A stretch of DNA of 64,000 bases from Pseudomonas violetae (GTDB lineage: Bacteria; Pseudomonadota; Gammaproteobacteria; Pseudomonadales; Pseudomonadaceae). Below, in pieces: positions 30,380 through 40,241 of this stretch. A program made the translations under genes and the position numbers. Under the pieces are notes generated by a model that had not been told where the DNA came from, ran no database searches, and was given only the letters and a program-made list of their open reading frames with translations. Position 1 is the stretch's first letter; each line of letters opens with the position of its first letter. The stretch spans positions 248,001-312,000 of the forward strand of contig NZ_JAKNRW010000004.1 of the NCBI RefSeq assembly GCF_023072615.1, in the 5' to 3' direction.

Positions 30380-30868
30380 TCAATCCGGAATCGGCAAACA
30401 CAAACTCTCCTTCACCTCTTCCATCACGATATAGCTCTTGGATTCGCGCACATGGGGCAGCTTGAGCAGGATATCGCCCAGCAATTTGCGGTACGAAGCC
30501 ATCTCGGAAATCCGCGCTTTCACCAGGTAGTCGAAATCCCCTGACACCAAGTGACACTCCAGCACGTGAGGCAGCTTGAGCACCGCACGTCGGAACTCTT
30601 CGAAAGTATCTCCGGATTTGTAGTCGAGGCTGATCTCGACAAAGACCAACAGGCTACCCTTGAGGTGCTGCGGATTCAGGCGGGCGTTGTAGCCCATGAT
30701 GATCCCTTCGCGCTCCAGTCGTCGCACACGTTCGGTGCAGGGCGTGGTCGAGAGCCCGACCTTTTCCCCAAGTTCGGTAAATGAGATACGCCCGTCCGCT
30801 TGCAGGATCCGCAGGATGTTGCGGTCGATCTTGTCCAGCTCACGTTTGGTCTGAGTGTTGGTACGCAT
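30380..30868 (-). CDS. dadR: Lrp/AsnC-family regulator, DadR-like
   Basis: A 162-residue Lrp-type regulator. The N-terminal HTH reads LDKIDRNILRILQADGRISFTEL and VGLSTTPCTERVRRLEREG, followed by the ligand-binding RAM domain with HVLECHLVSGDFDYLV. The start at 30868 (MRTNTQTKRELDKID) is the family start; the longer frame adds 41 residues inside the shared promoter gap. It is divergent from dadA, and in P. aeruginosa the homologous DadR activates the alanine-catabolic dadA operon in response to L-alanine. Confidence 0.92.
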   Translation of the reverse strand: MRTNTQTKRELDKIDRNILRILQADGRISFTELGEKVGLSTTPCTERVRRLEREGIIMGYNARLNPQHLKGSLLVFVEISLDYKSGDTFEEFRRAVLKLPHVLECHLVSGDFDYLVKARISEMASYRKLLGDILLKLPHVRESKSYIVMEEVKESLCLPIPD

Positions 30869-31025
30869 AGGGGATGCGCCTCCGTGAAAAGGGTTTTTGC
30901 CGAGAATTGTCGCCAAATATAGGCACTTATATAGTGAAAAGCACTGCCTAATCTTTTTTACACTGCGTACATCATTGCTCGAACACAACAAACGTCAGCG
31001 GCACGCCGCGATGAGGGATATGAAA

Positions 31026-32330
31026 ATGCGCGTCATGGTCTTGGGTAGCGGCGTCATCGGTACCGTCAGTGCTTATTATCTGGCTCGAGCCGGGTTTGAA
31101 GTGGTGGTCGTGGATCGTCAGCCGGCCGCTGCCATGGAGACCAGTTTCGCCAACGCCGGCCAGGTGTCGCCGGGCTATGCCTCGCCGTGGGCAGCGCCGG
31201 GCGTACCGCTCAAGGCCATCAAGTGGCTGCTGCAGCGCCACGCCCCGCTGGCAATCAAGGCGACGGCCGACATCGACCAGTACCTGTGGATGGCGCAAAT
31301 GCTGCGCAACTGCACCGCCAGCCGTTATGCGGTGAACAAGGAGCGCATGGTCCGCCTGTCCGAGTACAGCCGTGACTGCCTCGATGAATTGCGCGCCGAA
31401 ACCGGCATTGCCTACGAAGGCCGTAGCCTCGGTACCACCCAGTTGTTTCGCACCCAGGCGCAACTGGATGGCGCGGCGAAAGATATCGCCGTCCTGAAAG
31501 AGTCCGGTGTGCCGTTCGAACTGCTCGATCGTGCCGGCATTGCCCGGGTCGAACCGGCCCTGGCCAGCGTGACCGACATCCTCGCCGGCGCCCTGCGCCT
31601 GCCGAATGACCAGACCGGTGACTGCCAGATTTTCACCACCCGTCTTGCCGAAATGGCGGTGAAACTGGGTGTTGAATTCCGCTTTGGCCAGGACATCCAG
31701 AAGCTCGACTACGCCGGCGACCGGGTTAATGGCGTGTGGATCGACGGCAAGCTGGAAACCGCTGACCGCTACGTACTCGCACTCGGCAGCTACTCGCCGC
31801 AGTTGCTCAAGCCGCTGGGCATCAAGGCCCCGGTGTATCCGCTCAAGGGTTACTCCCTGACCGTGCCGATCACCAATCCGGCGATGGCGCCTACTTCGAC
31901 CATCCTCGACGAGACCTACAAGGTCGCGATTACCCGTTTCGACAACCGCATCCGCGTCGGCGGCATGGCGGAGATCGCCGGTTTTGACCTGTCGCTGAAC
32001 CCGCGTCGGCGTGAAACCCTGGAGATGATCGTCAACGACCTCTATCCTCAAGGCGGCGACCTGGCCCAGGCGAGTTTCTGGACCGGCCTGCGTCCAACGA
32101 CCCCGGACGGTACGCCGATCGTTGGCGCGACCCCGTTCAGCAATCTGTTTTTGAACACCGGTCACGGCACGCTGGGTTGGACCATGGCGTGCGGTTCCGG
32201 TCGCTTGCTGGCTGACCTGATGGCGAAGAAAACGCCGCAGATCAGTGCCGAAGGCCTCGATATTTCCCGTTACGGCCACAAAATTCAGGAGTCTGCAAAA
32301 CATGTCAATCCAGCGCCAGCTCACCAATGA
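31026..32330 (+). CDS. dadA: D-amino acid dehydrogenase DadA
   Basis: DadA oxidises D-alanine and other D-amino acids to keto acids, passing electrons to the respiratory chain at the inner membrane. The 434-residue protein starts [19 protein letters not shown] (FAD-binding GSGVIG) after a GAGGG ribosome site. Other family features are [22 protein letters not shown] and the C-terminal [16 protein letters not shown]. It leads the operon dadA-ridA-dadX, which converts L-alanine to D-alanine and then pyruvate plus ammonia. Confidence 0.96.
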   Translation: MRVMVLGSGVIGTVSAYYLARAGFEVVVVDRQPAAAMETSFANAGQVSPGYASPWAAPGVPLKAIKWLLQRHAPLAIKATADIDQYLWMAQMLRNCTASRYAVNKERMVRLSEYSRDCLDELRAETGIAYEGRSLGTTQLFRTQAQLDGAAKDIAVLKESGVPFELLDRAGIARVEPALASVTDILAGALRLPNDQTGDCQIFTTRLAEMAVKLGVEFRFGQDIQKLDYAGDRVNGVWIDGKLETADRYVLALGSYSPQLLKPLGIKAPVYPLKGYSLTVPITNPAMAPTSTILDETYKVAITRFDNRIRVGGMAEIAGFDLSLNPRRRETLEMIVNDLYPQGGDLAQASFWTGLRPTTPDGTPIVGATPFSNLFLNTGHGTLGWTMACGSGRLLADLMAKKTPQISAEGLDISRYGHKIQESAKHVNPAPAHQ

Positions 32331-32655
32331 GCGCATGAGCCAGATCGTCGTCCATAGCAATACCGTGTACCTGGCAGGGCAAGTCGGCGATGATTTGAGC
32401 GCCGGGATTGAACAGCAGACCCGCGAAACATTGGCCAATATCGAGCGTTTGCTGGACCTGGCCGGGACCGACAAGACTCGCCTGTTGTCTGTCACGGTTT
32501 ACCTGAAAGACATCGACGCGCACTTTGCCGGCATGAATTCGGTCTGGGACAAGTGGCTACCCAAAGGCGTCGCCCCAGCCCGCGCAGCGGTCGAGTCGAA
32601 GCTGTGCGAACCGGAAATTCTGGTTGAGCTGTCGGTAGTAGCCGCTCTGCCTTAA
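32302..32655 (+). CDS. RidA-family protein of the dad operon
   Basis: A 117-residue member of the YjgF/YER057c/UK114 family. It starts inside the end of dadA, overlapping by 29 bases, with an AGGAG ribosome site in dadA coding sequence. Key stretches are [30 protein letters not shown] and the arginine of [16 protein letters not shown]. Unlike the ridA at 4407, the C-terminus reads [13 protein letters not shown]. Its position between the amino-acid dehydrogenase and the racemase suggests it clears imines produced by DadA. Confidence 0.93.
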   Translation: MSIQRQLTNERMSQIVVHSNTVYLAGQVGDDLSAGIEQQTRETLANIERLLDLAGTDKTRLLSVTVYLKDIDAHFAGMNSVWDKWLPKGVAPARAAVESKLCEPEILVELSVVAALP

Positions 32656-32742
32656 GCACGATCTCTCTCCCGGTGCTACTGGCGGTCCACGCCGCCAGCA
32701 GTGCTGGTTTTTCTTCCAATGACCGACCAGAAGTCTGCCGCC

Positions 32743-33816
32743 ATGCGTCCTGCCCGTGCCCTGATCGACCTTCAAGCCCTGCGCCACAACTACCAACTTG
32801 CCCGTGAAATCACGGGAGCCAAGGCCCTCGCGGTGATCAAGGCCGATGCCTACGGTCACGGCGCGGTACCTTGTGCCCAGGCCCTTGAAGCCGAGGCGGA
32901 CGGTTTTGCCGTGGCTTGCATCGAAGAAGCCCTGGAACTGCGCGCTGCAGGCATTCGCGCGCCGGTGTTGTTACTGGAGGGTTTTTTCGAGGCAGATGAG
33001 TTGTCGCTGATCGTCGAGCATGATTTCTGGTGTGTGGTGCATTCGCTGTGGCAACTCGAAGCGATCGAAAAAGCCGCAGTGAGTAAGCCGATTACGGTAT
33101 GGCTCAAGCTTGACTCGGGCATGCACCGGGTCGGCCTCCATCCGGCGGATTACCAGGCGGCTTATCAGCGGCTGCTGGCCAGCGGCAAGGTCGCAAAGAT
33201 TGTACTGATGAGCCACTTTGCCCGCGCCGATGAACTGCAGGATCAATCGAGTGCCGAGCAGGTCGCAGTGTTCGAAGCGGCACGCCAGGGTTTGTCGGCT
33301 GAAATCAGCCTGCGCAACTCGCCGGCAGTGATGGGCTGGCCTCAGATTCCCAGCGACTGGGTTCGTCCCGGCATTATGTTGTACGGAGCGACGCCGTTCG
33401 AAGAAGCCAACACCGTGGCCTCGCGCCTGCAGCCGGTGATGACCCTCGAATCGAAAGTGATTTGTGTGCGGGAGCTTCCGGCCGGCGAGCCGATTGGCTA
33501 TGGCGCCCGTTTTGTTACCCCGAGGCCGATGCGCGTTGGCGTGGTGGCCATGGGTTATGCCGATGGTTATCCGCGCCAGGCACCTACCGGCACGCCGGTC
33601 ATGGTCGCCGGGCAGCGCAGCCAGTTGATCGGCCGGGTATCGATGGACATGTTGTGCATCGACCTGACCGACGTGCCCCAAGCGGGCCTCGGTTCAACCG
33701 TCGAGCTGTGGGGCAAGAACGTGCTCGCCAGCGACGTGGCGGCCGCCGCCGACACGATTCCTTACCAGATATTCTGCAACCTGCGTCGGGTGCCAAAGCT
33801 CTATTCCGGGGTTTGA
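32743..33816 (+). CDS. dadX: Alanine racemase DadX (catabolic)
   Basis: DadX interconverts L- and D-alanine using PLP, supplying DadA. The start at 32743 gives 357 residues ([17 protein letters not shown]), matching known DadX; earlier starts add only 8-14 residues. PLP lysine 33 lies in [11 protein letters not shown], and the second-subunit catalytic tyrosine in [22 protein letters not shown] is also conserved. It follows the RidA-like gene by 87 bases on the same strand. Confidence 0.96.
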   Translation: MRPARALIDLQALRHNYQLAREITGAKALAVIKADAYGHGAVPCAQALEAEADGFAVACIEEALELRAAGIRAPVLLLEGFFEADELSLIVEHDFWCVVHSLWQLEAIEKAAVSKPITVWLKLDSGMHRVGLHPADYQAAYQRLLASGKVAKIVLMSHFARADELQDQSSAEQVAVFEAARQGLSAEISLRNSPAVMGWPQIPSDWVRPGIMLYGATPFEEANTVASRLQPVMTLESKVICVRELPAGEPIGYGARFVTPRPMRVGVVAMGYADGYPRQAPTGTPVMVAGQRSQLIGRVSMDMLCIDLTDVPQAGLGSTVELWGKNVLASDVAAAADTIPYQIFCNLRRVPKLYSGV

Positions 33817-33944
33817 AGCAAGGCCCGGTGTGCGAAAAGTCGCCCCGTCCAACAGGATTCAGGGTCAAGTGTTGTAAATACTGAACGCTGTCGCCATGAT
33901 AACGCTCAATATTCCAACAACCTGAATGCCTGGAGGCTCCTGCA

Positions 33945-34493
33945 TTGGACGTCGGTGAACGACTGCAATCCATCCGTAAGCTCAAGGGGCTTTCCCAGCG
34001 TGAGCTCGCCAAGCGCGCGGGTGTTACTAACAGCACTATTTCGATGATCGAGAAGAACAGCGTCAGCCCCTCGATCAGTTCGCTGCGCAAGGTGTTGGGC
34101 GGAATTCCCATGTCCATGGTCGAGTTCTTTTCCGAAGAAATCCTGCAGGAAAAACCGACTCAGATCGTCTACAAAGCTAACGAGCTGATTGATATTTCCG
34201 ATGGTGCAGTGACCATGAAGCTGGTCGGCCGGGCTCACCCGAGCCGCGCCATTGCATTCCTCAATGAAATCTACCCGCCAGGCGCCGACACCGGAGACGA
34301 GATGCTCACCCATGAAGGGGAAGAGACCGGGATTCTGCTTGAGGGTCGACTGGAACTGGTGGTCGGGCTTGAAACATTTGTGCTCGAAGCTGGCGATAGC
34401 TACTACTTTGAAAGTACCAAGCCGCACCGTTTCCGTAATCCGTTCGATACGCCAGCGCGACTAATCAGCGCAGCGACACCGGCGAATTTCTAA
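33945..34493 (+). CDS. pauR: XRE-cupin regulator (PauR/PuuR-like)
   Basis: A 182-residue two-domain regulator. The N-terminus is a Cro/XRE HTH (RLQSIRKLKGLSQRELAKRAG and TNSTISMIEKNSVSPSISSL); the C-terminus is a cupin (HEGEETGILLEGRLELVVG and GDSYYFESTKPHRFRNP). It has a TTG start at 33945 with a TGGAGG ribosome site. This architecture is that of PuuR/PauR repressors of polyamine catabolism, and PAO1 has pauR at the syntenic place. It most likely controls the kauB and PuuB-like genes nearby. Confidence 0.85.
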   Translation: MDVGERLQSIRKLKGLSQRELAKRAGVTNSTISMIEKNSVSPSISSLRKVLGGIPMSMVEFFSEEILQEKPTQIVYKANELIDISDGAVTMKLVGRAHPSRAIAFLNEIYPPGADTGDEMLTHEGEETGILLEGRLELVVGLETFVLEAGDSYYFESTKPHRFRNPFDTPARLISAATPANF

Positions 34494-34663
34494 GAGAAGA
34501 GGCGTCCTGCCAGTACCGCCAAGGCGGCTGAACCGTTTTAACGCCGTGGAGCAAGACCCCTTCGACTTTGGGGTTGTTTCAGTGTGGCGGGCTTACCGTT
34601 ATACTTGCGCCCGCCTGCGAACCGTGGCCGTGGGCGTGACTAGCCACCATTGAGGGTGAACGC

Positions 34664-35089
34664 GTGAACCTAATTATGAAAATGCTGGCTGTACCAGCAA
34701 CCGTACTGGCCCTTTGGGCTGTCAGCGCTCAAGCTGCGACGAATGACGATATTGCCAAACGACTTGAACCTGTGGGCAAGGTCTGTGTAACAGGTCAAGA
34801 GTGCAAGGGTATGGAAGTCGCTGCTTCTGCCGGCGGCGGTGATGCCAAGACCCCTGACTCGATCATTGCAAAACATTGCAACGCTTGCCACGGTACCGGC
34901 CTGCTGGGTGCGCCAAAAATTGGTGACACTGCCGCCTGGAAAGAACGTGCGGATCACCAGGGCGGCCTCGACGGCATCCTGGCCAAAGCGATCACCGGGA
35001 TCAACGCAATGCCGCCAAAAGGCACTTGTGCTGATTGCTCTGATGAAGAGCTCAAAGGCGCCATCCAGAAAATGTCCGGCTTGAAATAA
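34664..35089 (+). CDS. cycB: Cytochrome c5 family protein
   Basis: A 141-residue secreted c-type cytochrome. The signal peptide (about 1-24) ends SAQAAT. The haem motif is HCNACH, with the distal methionine region AMPPKGTCADCSDEEL and the extra cysteine pair CADC typical of cytochrome c5. The GTG start at 34664 lies eight bases after GAGGG; an ATG at 34676 is the alternative. It is expected to carry electrons in the periplasm. A terminator and a REPIN follow. Confidence 0.92.
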   Translation: MNLIMKMLAVPATVLALWAVSAQAATNDDIAKRLEPVGKVCVTGQECKGMEVAASAGGGDAKTPDSIIAKHCNACHGTGLLGAPKIGDTAAWKERADHQGGLDGILAKAITGINAMPPKGTCADCSDEELKGAIQKMSGLK

Positions 35090-35099
35090 GCACTCGTTT

Positions 35100-35131
35100 T
35101 CAGCAAAAAGCCGCTTTCGGGCGGCTTTTTT
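35100..35131 (+). terminator. Terminator of cycB
   Basis: AAAAAGCCGC and GCGGCTTTTTT pair around a short loop about 12 bases past the cycB stop. Confidence 0.85.
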
Positions 35132-35136
35132 GTGCC

Positions 35137-35236
35137 TGTTGGAGCGAGCTTGCTCGCGATGATCGTCAACGATGCCGCTGCGAACCTGACACCCCGCAAC
35201 GTTCTCAGGTTTTTCGCGAGCAAGCTCGCTCCTACA
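35137..35236. repeat. REPIN, family A
   Basis: Arms TGTTGGAGCGAGCTTGCTCG and CGAGCAAGCTCGCTCCTACA flank a spacer that, read on the other strand, contains AAACCTGAGA and GGGGTGTCAGG as in the copy at 170. Confidence 0.85.
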
Positions 35237-35335
35237 AGTGTTGGGGCAATTTCCCACCGTTCGTGACTGTTCAATGCAGCAAAGAGCGGGCAAGCTCGGT
35301 CCAACCCCAATTCACGGAATGTAAGGGAGGGTCAG

Positions 35336-37258
35336 ATGGTTCAGCTATGTTCAATTGAGCAAGCGGTCGATGATGTCCTGGCACGGTTGCCGGTGCACAT
35401 TCACATGGGCCTGCCCTTGGGCCTCGGCAAGCCCAACCAGTTCGTCAACGCGTTGTATCACCGCGTGGCGCAGCTTCCCGAACGCCAGCTGACCGTCTAC
35501 ACCGCGTTGTGCCTGGGGCGACCGGTGTTGGGGGACGGCTTGCAACGGCGCTTCCTCAAGCCGTTCATCGAGCGTGTGTTCGGCGACTATCCGGAACTGG
35601 ATTTTCTGGCGGACCTGCTCAAAGACAGCCTGCCGGCCAACGTGCATGTGCAGCAATTCTTCATGCAGCCAGGCAGCCTGCTCCACAGCGAGTCTGCGCA
35701 GCAGGATTACGTCAGCAGCAACTACAGCCACGCTGCCCGGGACATCAATGCAGCCGGCTTGAACCTGATCGCGCAGATGGTGGCCAGCCACAGCGAGCAC
35801 CCCGATCGCCTGAGCCTGAGCTGCAATCCGGACATCACCCTCGACCTGTTGCCCATGGTCGAAAAACGCCGGGCGGCGGGGGAGACGATCCTGATGGTAG
35901 GGCAGGTGCATAACGATTTGCCCTATATGCCGGGCGACGCGGAAATTGGCATCGATACCTTCGACCTGTTGATCGATGCCAAGGACGACACCACGCTGTT
36001 TTCCACGCCGAACATGCCGGTCGGTTTCCAGGACCATTTCATCGGGCTGCACGCCAGTTCACTGGTGCGTGACGGCGGTACGTTGCAGATCGGCATCGGT
36101 TCCATGGGCGATGCATTGACCGCTGCATTGCTCGCGCGTCAGGCCGACAGTGACGGATACAAGGCGTTGCTGGCAGACATCAATCTCAGCCAGTGGGCGC
36201 AACTGATCGAGCGCGAAGGCGGTGTCGAACCGTTCGCCAGAGGTTTGTACGGCTGCAGCGAAATGTTCGTCAACGGTCTGCTGGTGCTGGCGGATGCCGG
36301 GATCGTGCGGCGCAAGGTCTATCCGGATGTTTTGACGCAGCAACAGGCCAATGCCGGTACGCTTGATGAGGCCGCGCAGACTGATGGCATCTCGGTGCAT
36401 GGCGGGTTTTTCCTCGGGCCGCGCAGCTTCTACGAGCGCCTGCGCGAGTTGCCGCAAAGCAAACGGCTCGAATTCAATATGACCCGCATCAGCTACATCA
36501 ACGAGCTCTTCGGTCAGGAGGAGCTCAAGCGCCTGCAACGCCTGGATGCTCGCTTTATCAACACGGTGTTCATCATGACGCTGCTGGGTGCCGGCGTAGC
36601 CGACCAGCTGGAGGACGGGCGCGTGCTCAGCGGAGTGGGCGGCCAATACAACTTTGTCGCCCAGGGTCATGCGCTGGAAGGCGCGCGCTCGGTGCTGATA
36701 TTGCGCAGCTGGCGCGAGGCGGGTGGGGAGGTCAGTTCGAACATCGTCTGGGAATACGGCCATTGCACCATCCCGCGGCACCTGCGCGATATCGTCGTCA
36801 CCGAGTATGGCATTGCCGACCTGCGTGGCAAAACCGATGCGGCGGTGATTGAGGCGTTGCTGAATATCAGCGACTCGCGCTTTCAGCCAGGGCTGATCGA
36901 GCAGGCGCAGAAGGTTGGCAAGTTGCCGAAAGATTTCCGCATGGATCCGCGTTTTGCCGACAACAGCCCGCAACGGCTGCAGGCCATTCAGGCACGGCAT
37001 CCGCATTTGTTTCCGGAGTATCCGTTGGGGTGCGATTTCACTGAGGTGGAGCGGGATCTATTGCGGGCGTTGAACTGGTTGAAGAGCAAGTTCAAGCTGG
37101 CGGAGATTCTGGAGTTGGGCAAGGCGGCGCTGGATGCGCCAGAGGCGTCGCAGTTTCCGGTGCATCTGGAGCGGATGCAGCTGACAAACCCGGACGGGTT
37201 GAAAGAGGATCTGTTCCAGCGGCTGTTGCTCACTGGCCTCAAGGCCACCTCGCAATAA
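35336..37258 (+). CDS. Acetyl-CoA hydrolase/transferase family protein
   Basis: A 640-residue member of the acetyl-CoA hydrolase/CoA-transferase family. The C-terminal catalytic domain (about 330-580) shows FNMTRISYINELFGQ, GVGGQYNFVAQGHALEGARSV and EYGIADLRGKTDAAVIEALL; the N-terminal half carries IGIGSMGDALTAALL. It is longer than single-domain CoA-transferases, with a C-terminal tail of about 70 residues that I do not recognise. Such enzymes move CoA between acetate, succinate or butyrate-type acids. An AAGGGAGG ribosome site precedes the ATG. The neighbours do not suggest a pathway. Confidence 0.88.
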   Translation: MVQLCSIEQAVDDVLARLPVHIHMGLPLGLGKPNQFVNALYHRVAQLPERQLTVYTALCLGRPVLGDGLQRRFLKPFIERVFGDYPELDFLADLLKDSLPANVHVQQFFMQPGSLLHSESAQQDYVSSNYSHAARDINAAGLNLIAQMVASHSEHPDRLSLSCNPDITLDLLPMVEKRRAAGETILMVGQVHNDLPYMPGDAEIGIDTFDLLIDAKDDTTLFSTPNMPVGFQDHFIGLHASSLVRDGGTLQIGIGSMGDALTAALLARQADSDGYKALLADINLSQWAQLIEREGGVEPFARGLYGCSEMFVNGLLVLADAGIVRRKVYPDVLTQQQANAGTLDEAAQTDGISVHGGFFLGPRSFYERLRELPQSKRLEFNMTRISYINELFGQEELKRLQRLDARFINTVFIMTLLGAGVADQLEDGRVLSGVGGQYNFVAQGHALEGARSVLILRSWREAGGEVSSNIVWEYGHCTIPRHLRDIVVTEYGIADLRGKTDAAVIEALLNISDSRFQPGLIEQAQKVGKLPKDFRMDPRFADNSPQRLQAIQARHPHLFPEYPLGCDFTEVERDLLRALNWLKSKFKLAEILELGKAALDAPEASQFPVHLERMQLTNPDGLKEDLFQRLLLTGLKATSQ

Positions 37259-37272
37259 CAGCCAACAAAAAA

Positions 37273-37306
37273 CCTGTGGGAGCTGGGCAAGCCCGGCTCC
37301 CACAGG
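37273..37306. repeat. Single REP palindrome
   Basis: CCTGTGGGAGC and GCTCCCACAGG pair around GGGCAAGCCC between the convergent CoA-transferase and xpt genes. Confidence 0.75.
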
Positions 37307-37324
37307 GTCGGTGGTGTAACTGGG

Positions 37325-37927
<603 letters not shown>

Positions 37928-37967
37928 CTAGCTTGTCAAAAAGTGTTCGGTTAAAAAGTATTCGATT

Positions 37968-39977
37968 CTAGCGCTTTAGCATCGCCCGTATATCTGCCAA
38001 TGCGGTATTGCCGCGAACGGCTTTGACTTCAACGGGGGTGTCGTCATTGCCTTCCCAGGCCAGGTCGTCCGGCGGCAGTTCATCGAGGAAGCGGCTTGGC
38101 GCACAGTCGATGATCTCGCCATATTGCTTGCGCTTGGCGGCGAAGGTGAAGGCCAGGGTTTGGCGTGCGCGGGTAATACCGACGTAGGCCAGGCGGCGTT
38201 CTTCCTCGATGGTGTCGGCTTCGATGCTGGAACGGTGCGGGAGGATTTCCTCTTCCATGCCCATGATGAACACGTAAGGGAATTCCAGGCCCTTGGAGGC
38301 GTGCAAGGTCATCATCTGCACACCTTCGGCACCGTCCTCCTCTTCCTGCTGGCGTTCCAGCATATCGCGCAAGACGAGTTTGCCGATGGCGTCTTCGACA
38401 GTCATTTCGCCTTCTTCGTCCTTCTCGAGCGTGTTTTTCAGTGCTTCGATCAGGAACCAGACGTTGCCCATACGGTAATCGGCCGCCTTGTCGCTGGAGC
38501 TGTTGGTGCGCAGCCAGTTCTCATAGTCGATGTCCATGACCATGCTGCGCAGCGCCGAAATCGGATCTTCGCCGGCGCACTGCTCGCGGATCTTGTCCAT
38601 GAAACGTTTGAAGCGCGACAGACGATCGGTGAAGCGCGTGTCCAGGTGCTCGCCCAGGCCGATTTCGTCAGTGGCCGCGTACATCGAAATCTTGCGCTCG
38701 GTGGCGTAGTTACCGAGTTTTTCCAGGGTAGTCGAGCCGATCTCCCGGCGCGGGACGTTGATCACTCGCAGGAAGGCGTTGTCGTCGTCCGGGTTCACGA
38801 TCAGGCGGAAATAGGCCATCAAGTCCTTCACTTCCTGGCGCCCGAAGAAGCTGTTGCCGCCAGACAGTCGATACGGAATCTGGTGGTGCTGCAGCTTCAA
38901 CTCGATCAGCTTGGCCTGGTAGTTACCGCGGTACAGGATCGCGAAATCGCTGTAGGGCCGGTCAGTGCGCAAGTGCAGGGTCAACAATTCCACGGCCACG
39001 CGCTCGGCTTCGGCGTCTTCGTTGCGGCAGCGGATCACGCGGATCTCGTCGCCGTGGCCCATCTCGCTCCACAGTTGCTTTTCGAACTCGTGGGGATTGT
39101 TCGCGATCAGCACGTTGGCGCAGCGCAGGATGCGGCTGGTGGAGCGGTAGTTCTGTTCAAGCATGACCACTTTCAGGGACGGATAGTCGTCCTTGAGCAG
39201 CATCAGGTTTTCCGGGCGCGCGCCCCGCCAGGCGTAGATCGACTGGTCGTCGTCACCCACCACGGTGAACTGGTTGCGCGTGCCAATCAGCAGCTTCACC
39301 AGCAAATACTGGCTGGCGTTGGTGTCCTGGTATTCGTCCACCAGCAGGTAGCGGACCTTGTTCTGCCACTTTTCGAGGATGTCGGCGTGCTCCTGGAATA
39401 GCTTTACCGGCAGCAGGATCAGGTCGTCGAAATCCACCGCGTTGAACGCCTTGAGCGTACGTTGATAGTGGGTGTAGACGATGGCAGCGGTCTGCTCCTT
39501 GGGGTTGCGTGCGTTTTCCAGGGCCTCGGCGGGCAGGATGAGGTCGTTCTTCCACGAGCCGATCATGTTCTTGATCTCGTCGACGCCGTCGTCGCCCGAG
39601 TATTCCTTCTGCATGATGTCGGTCATCAGGGATTTGACGTCGGTTTCGTCAAAGATCGAGAAGCCGGGCTTGTAGCCCAGGCGAACATGTTCCTTGCGGA
39701 TGATGTTCAGGCCCAGGTTGTGGAAGGTGCACACCGTCAGGCCGCGGCCTTCGCCGCCTTTGAGCAGGGTGCCGACCCGTTCCTTCATCTCGCGCGCGGC
39801 CTTGTTGGTGAAGGTCATGGCGACGATGTACTGGGCGCGGATGCCGCAGTTCTGGATCAGGTGCGCAATTTTGCGCGTGATCACGCTGGTCTTGCCGGAG
39901 CCTGCGCCGGCGAGCACCAAAAGAGGGCCGCCGACGTAGCTCACGGCTTCTTGCTGCCGGGGATTGAGTCGGGACAT
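37968..39977 (-). CDS. rep: ATP-dependent DNA helicase Rep
   Basis: Rep is a superfamily 1A 3-prime to 5-prime helicase that clears proteins and blocks from the replication fork. The 669-residue protein has the UvrD/Rep motifs in order: GAGSGKTSVI (Walker A, about 24-33), TFTNKAAREM (Ia), DEYQDTN (Walker B, II), GDDDQSIYAWRGA (III), LEQNYRS (IV), QMMTLHASKGLEFP (V) and EERRLAYVGITRARQTL (VI). The C-terminus EVKAVRGNTALADIRAMLKR fits Rep rather than UvrD. It is divergent from the ProE-like gene. Confidence 0.96.
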   Translation of the reverse strand: MSRLNPRQQEAVSYVGGPLLVLAGAGSGKTSVITRKIAHLIQNCGIRAQYIVAMTFTNKAAREMKERVGTLLKGGEGRGLTVCTFHNLGLNIIRKEHVRLGYKPGFSIFDETDVKSLMTDIMQKEYSGDDGVDEIKNMIGSWKNDLILPAEALENARNPKEQTAAIVYTHYQRTLKAFNAVDFDDLILLPVKLFQEHADILEKWQNKVRYLLVDEYQDTNASQYLLVKLLIGTRNQFTVVGDDDQSIYAWRGARPENLMLLKDDYPSLKVVMLEQNYRSTSRILRCANVLIANNPHEFEKQLWSEMGHGDEIRVIRCRNEDAEAERVAVELLTLHLRTDRPYSDFAILYRGNYQAKLIELKLQHHQIPYRLSGGNSFFGRQEVKDLMAYFRLIVNPDDDNAFLRVINVPRREIGSTTLEKLGNYATERKISMYAATDEIGLGEHLDTRFTDRLSRFKRFMDKIREQCAGEDPISALRSMVMDIDYENWLRTNSSSDKAADYRMGNVWFLIEALKNTLEKDEEGEMTVEDAIGKLVLRDMLERQQEEEDGAEGVQMMTLHASKGLEFPYVFIMGMEEEILPHRSSIEADTIEEERRLAYVGITRARQTLAFTFAAKRKQYGEIIDCAPSRFLDELPPDDLAWEGNDDTPVEVKAVRGNTALADIRAMLKR

Positions 39978-40173
39978 ACGGAATCAGGGAGTCGTTTGCG
40001 AAATGGGCCGGCATTTTAACAGGCTCAGCAATTTGTGCTGCTCTCTCCGACTTGTGACGTACCACGCTAACTGCATTTGCCGGTTTTGTTACTTTCACGC
40101 AGGATGCATGAGGTATTTGCGCCTAATGTTCGTAATTCCTGATACAAAAGGCACGTCTGATAACTGATGTCAT

Positions 40174-40202
40174 TTGGTCATTGGTTAGCGGCCCGGCATA
40201 AT
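40174..40202 (+). promoter_or_regulatory. Predicted promoter of the ProE-like gene
   Basis: TTGGTC (40174-40179) and CATAAT (40197-40202) are 17 bases apart, 40 bases before the TTG start. It is read by eye only. Confidence 0.45.
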
Positions 40203-40241
40203 GCCCGTCGCCTACATCACTGCAGAGTCTAGGGAGCTAGC

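Noticed and set aside
30972..32495. 507-codon open frame opposite dadA and the RidA-like gene
   Set aside because: Antisense shadow; the dad cluster on the plus strand is clear.
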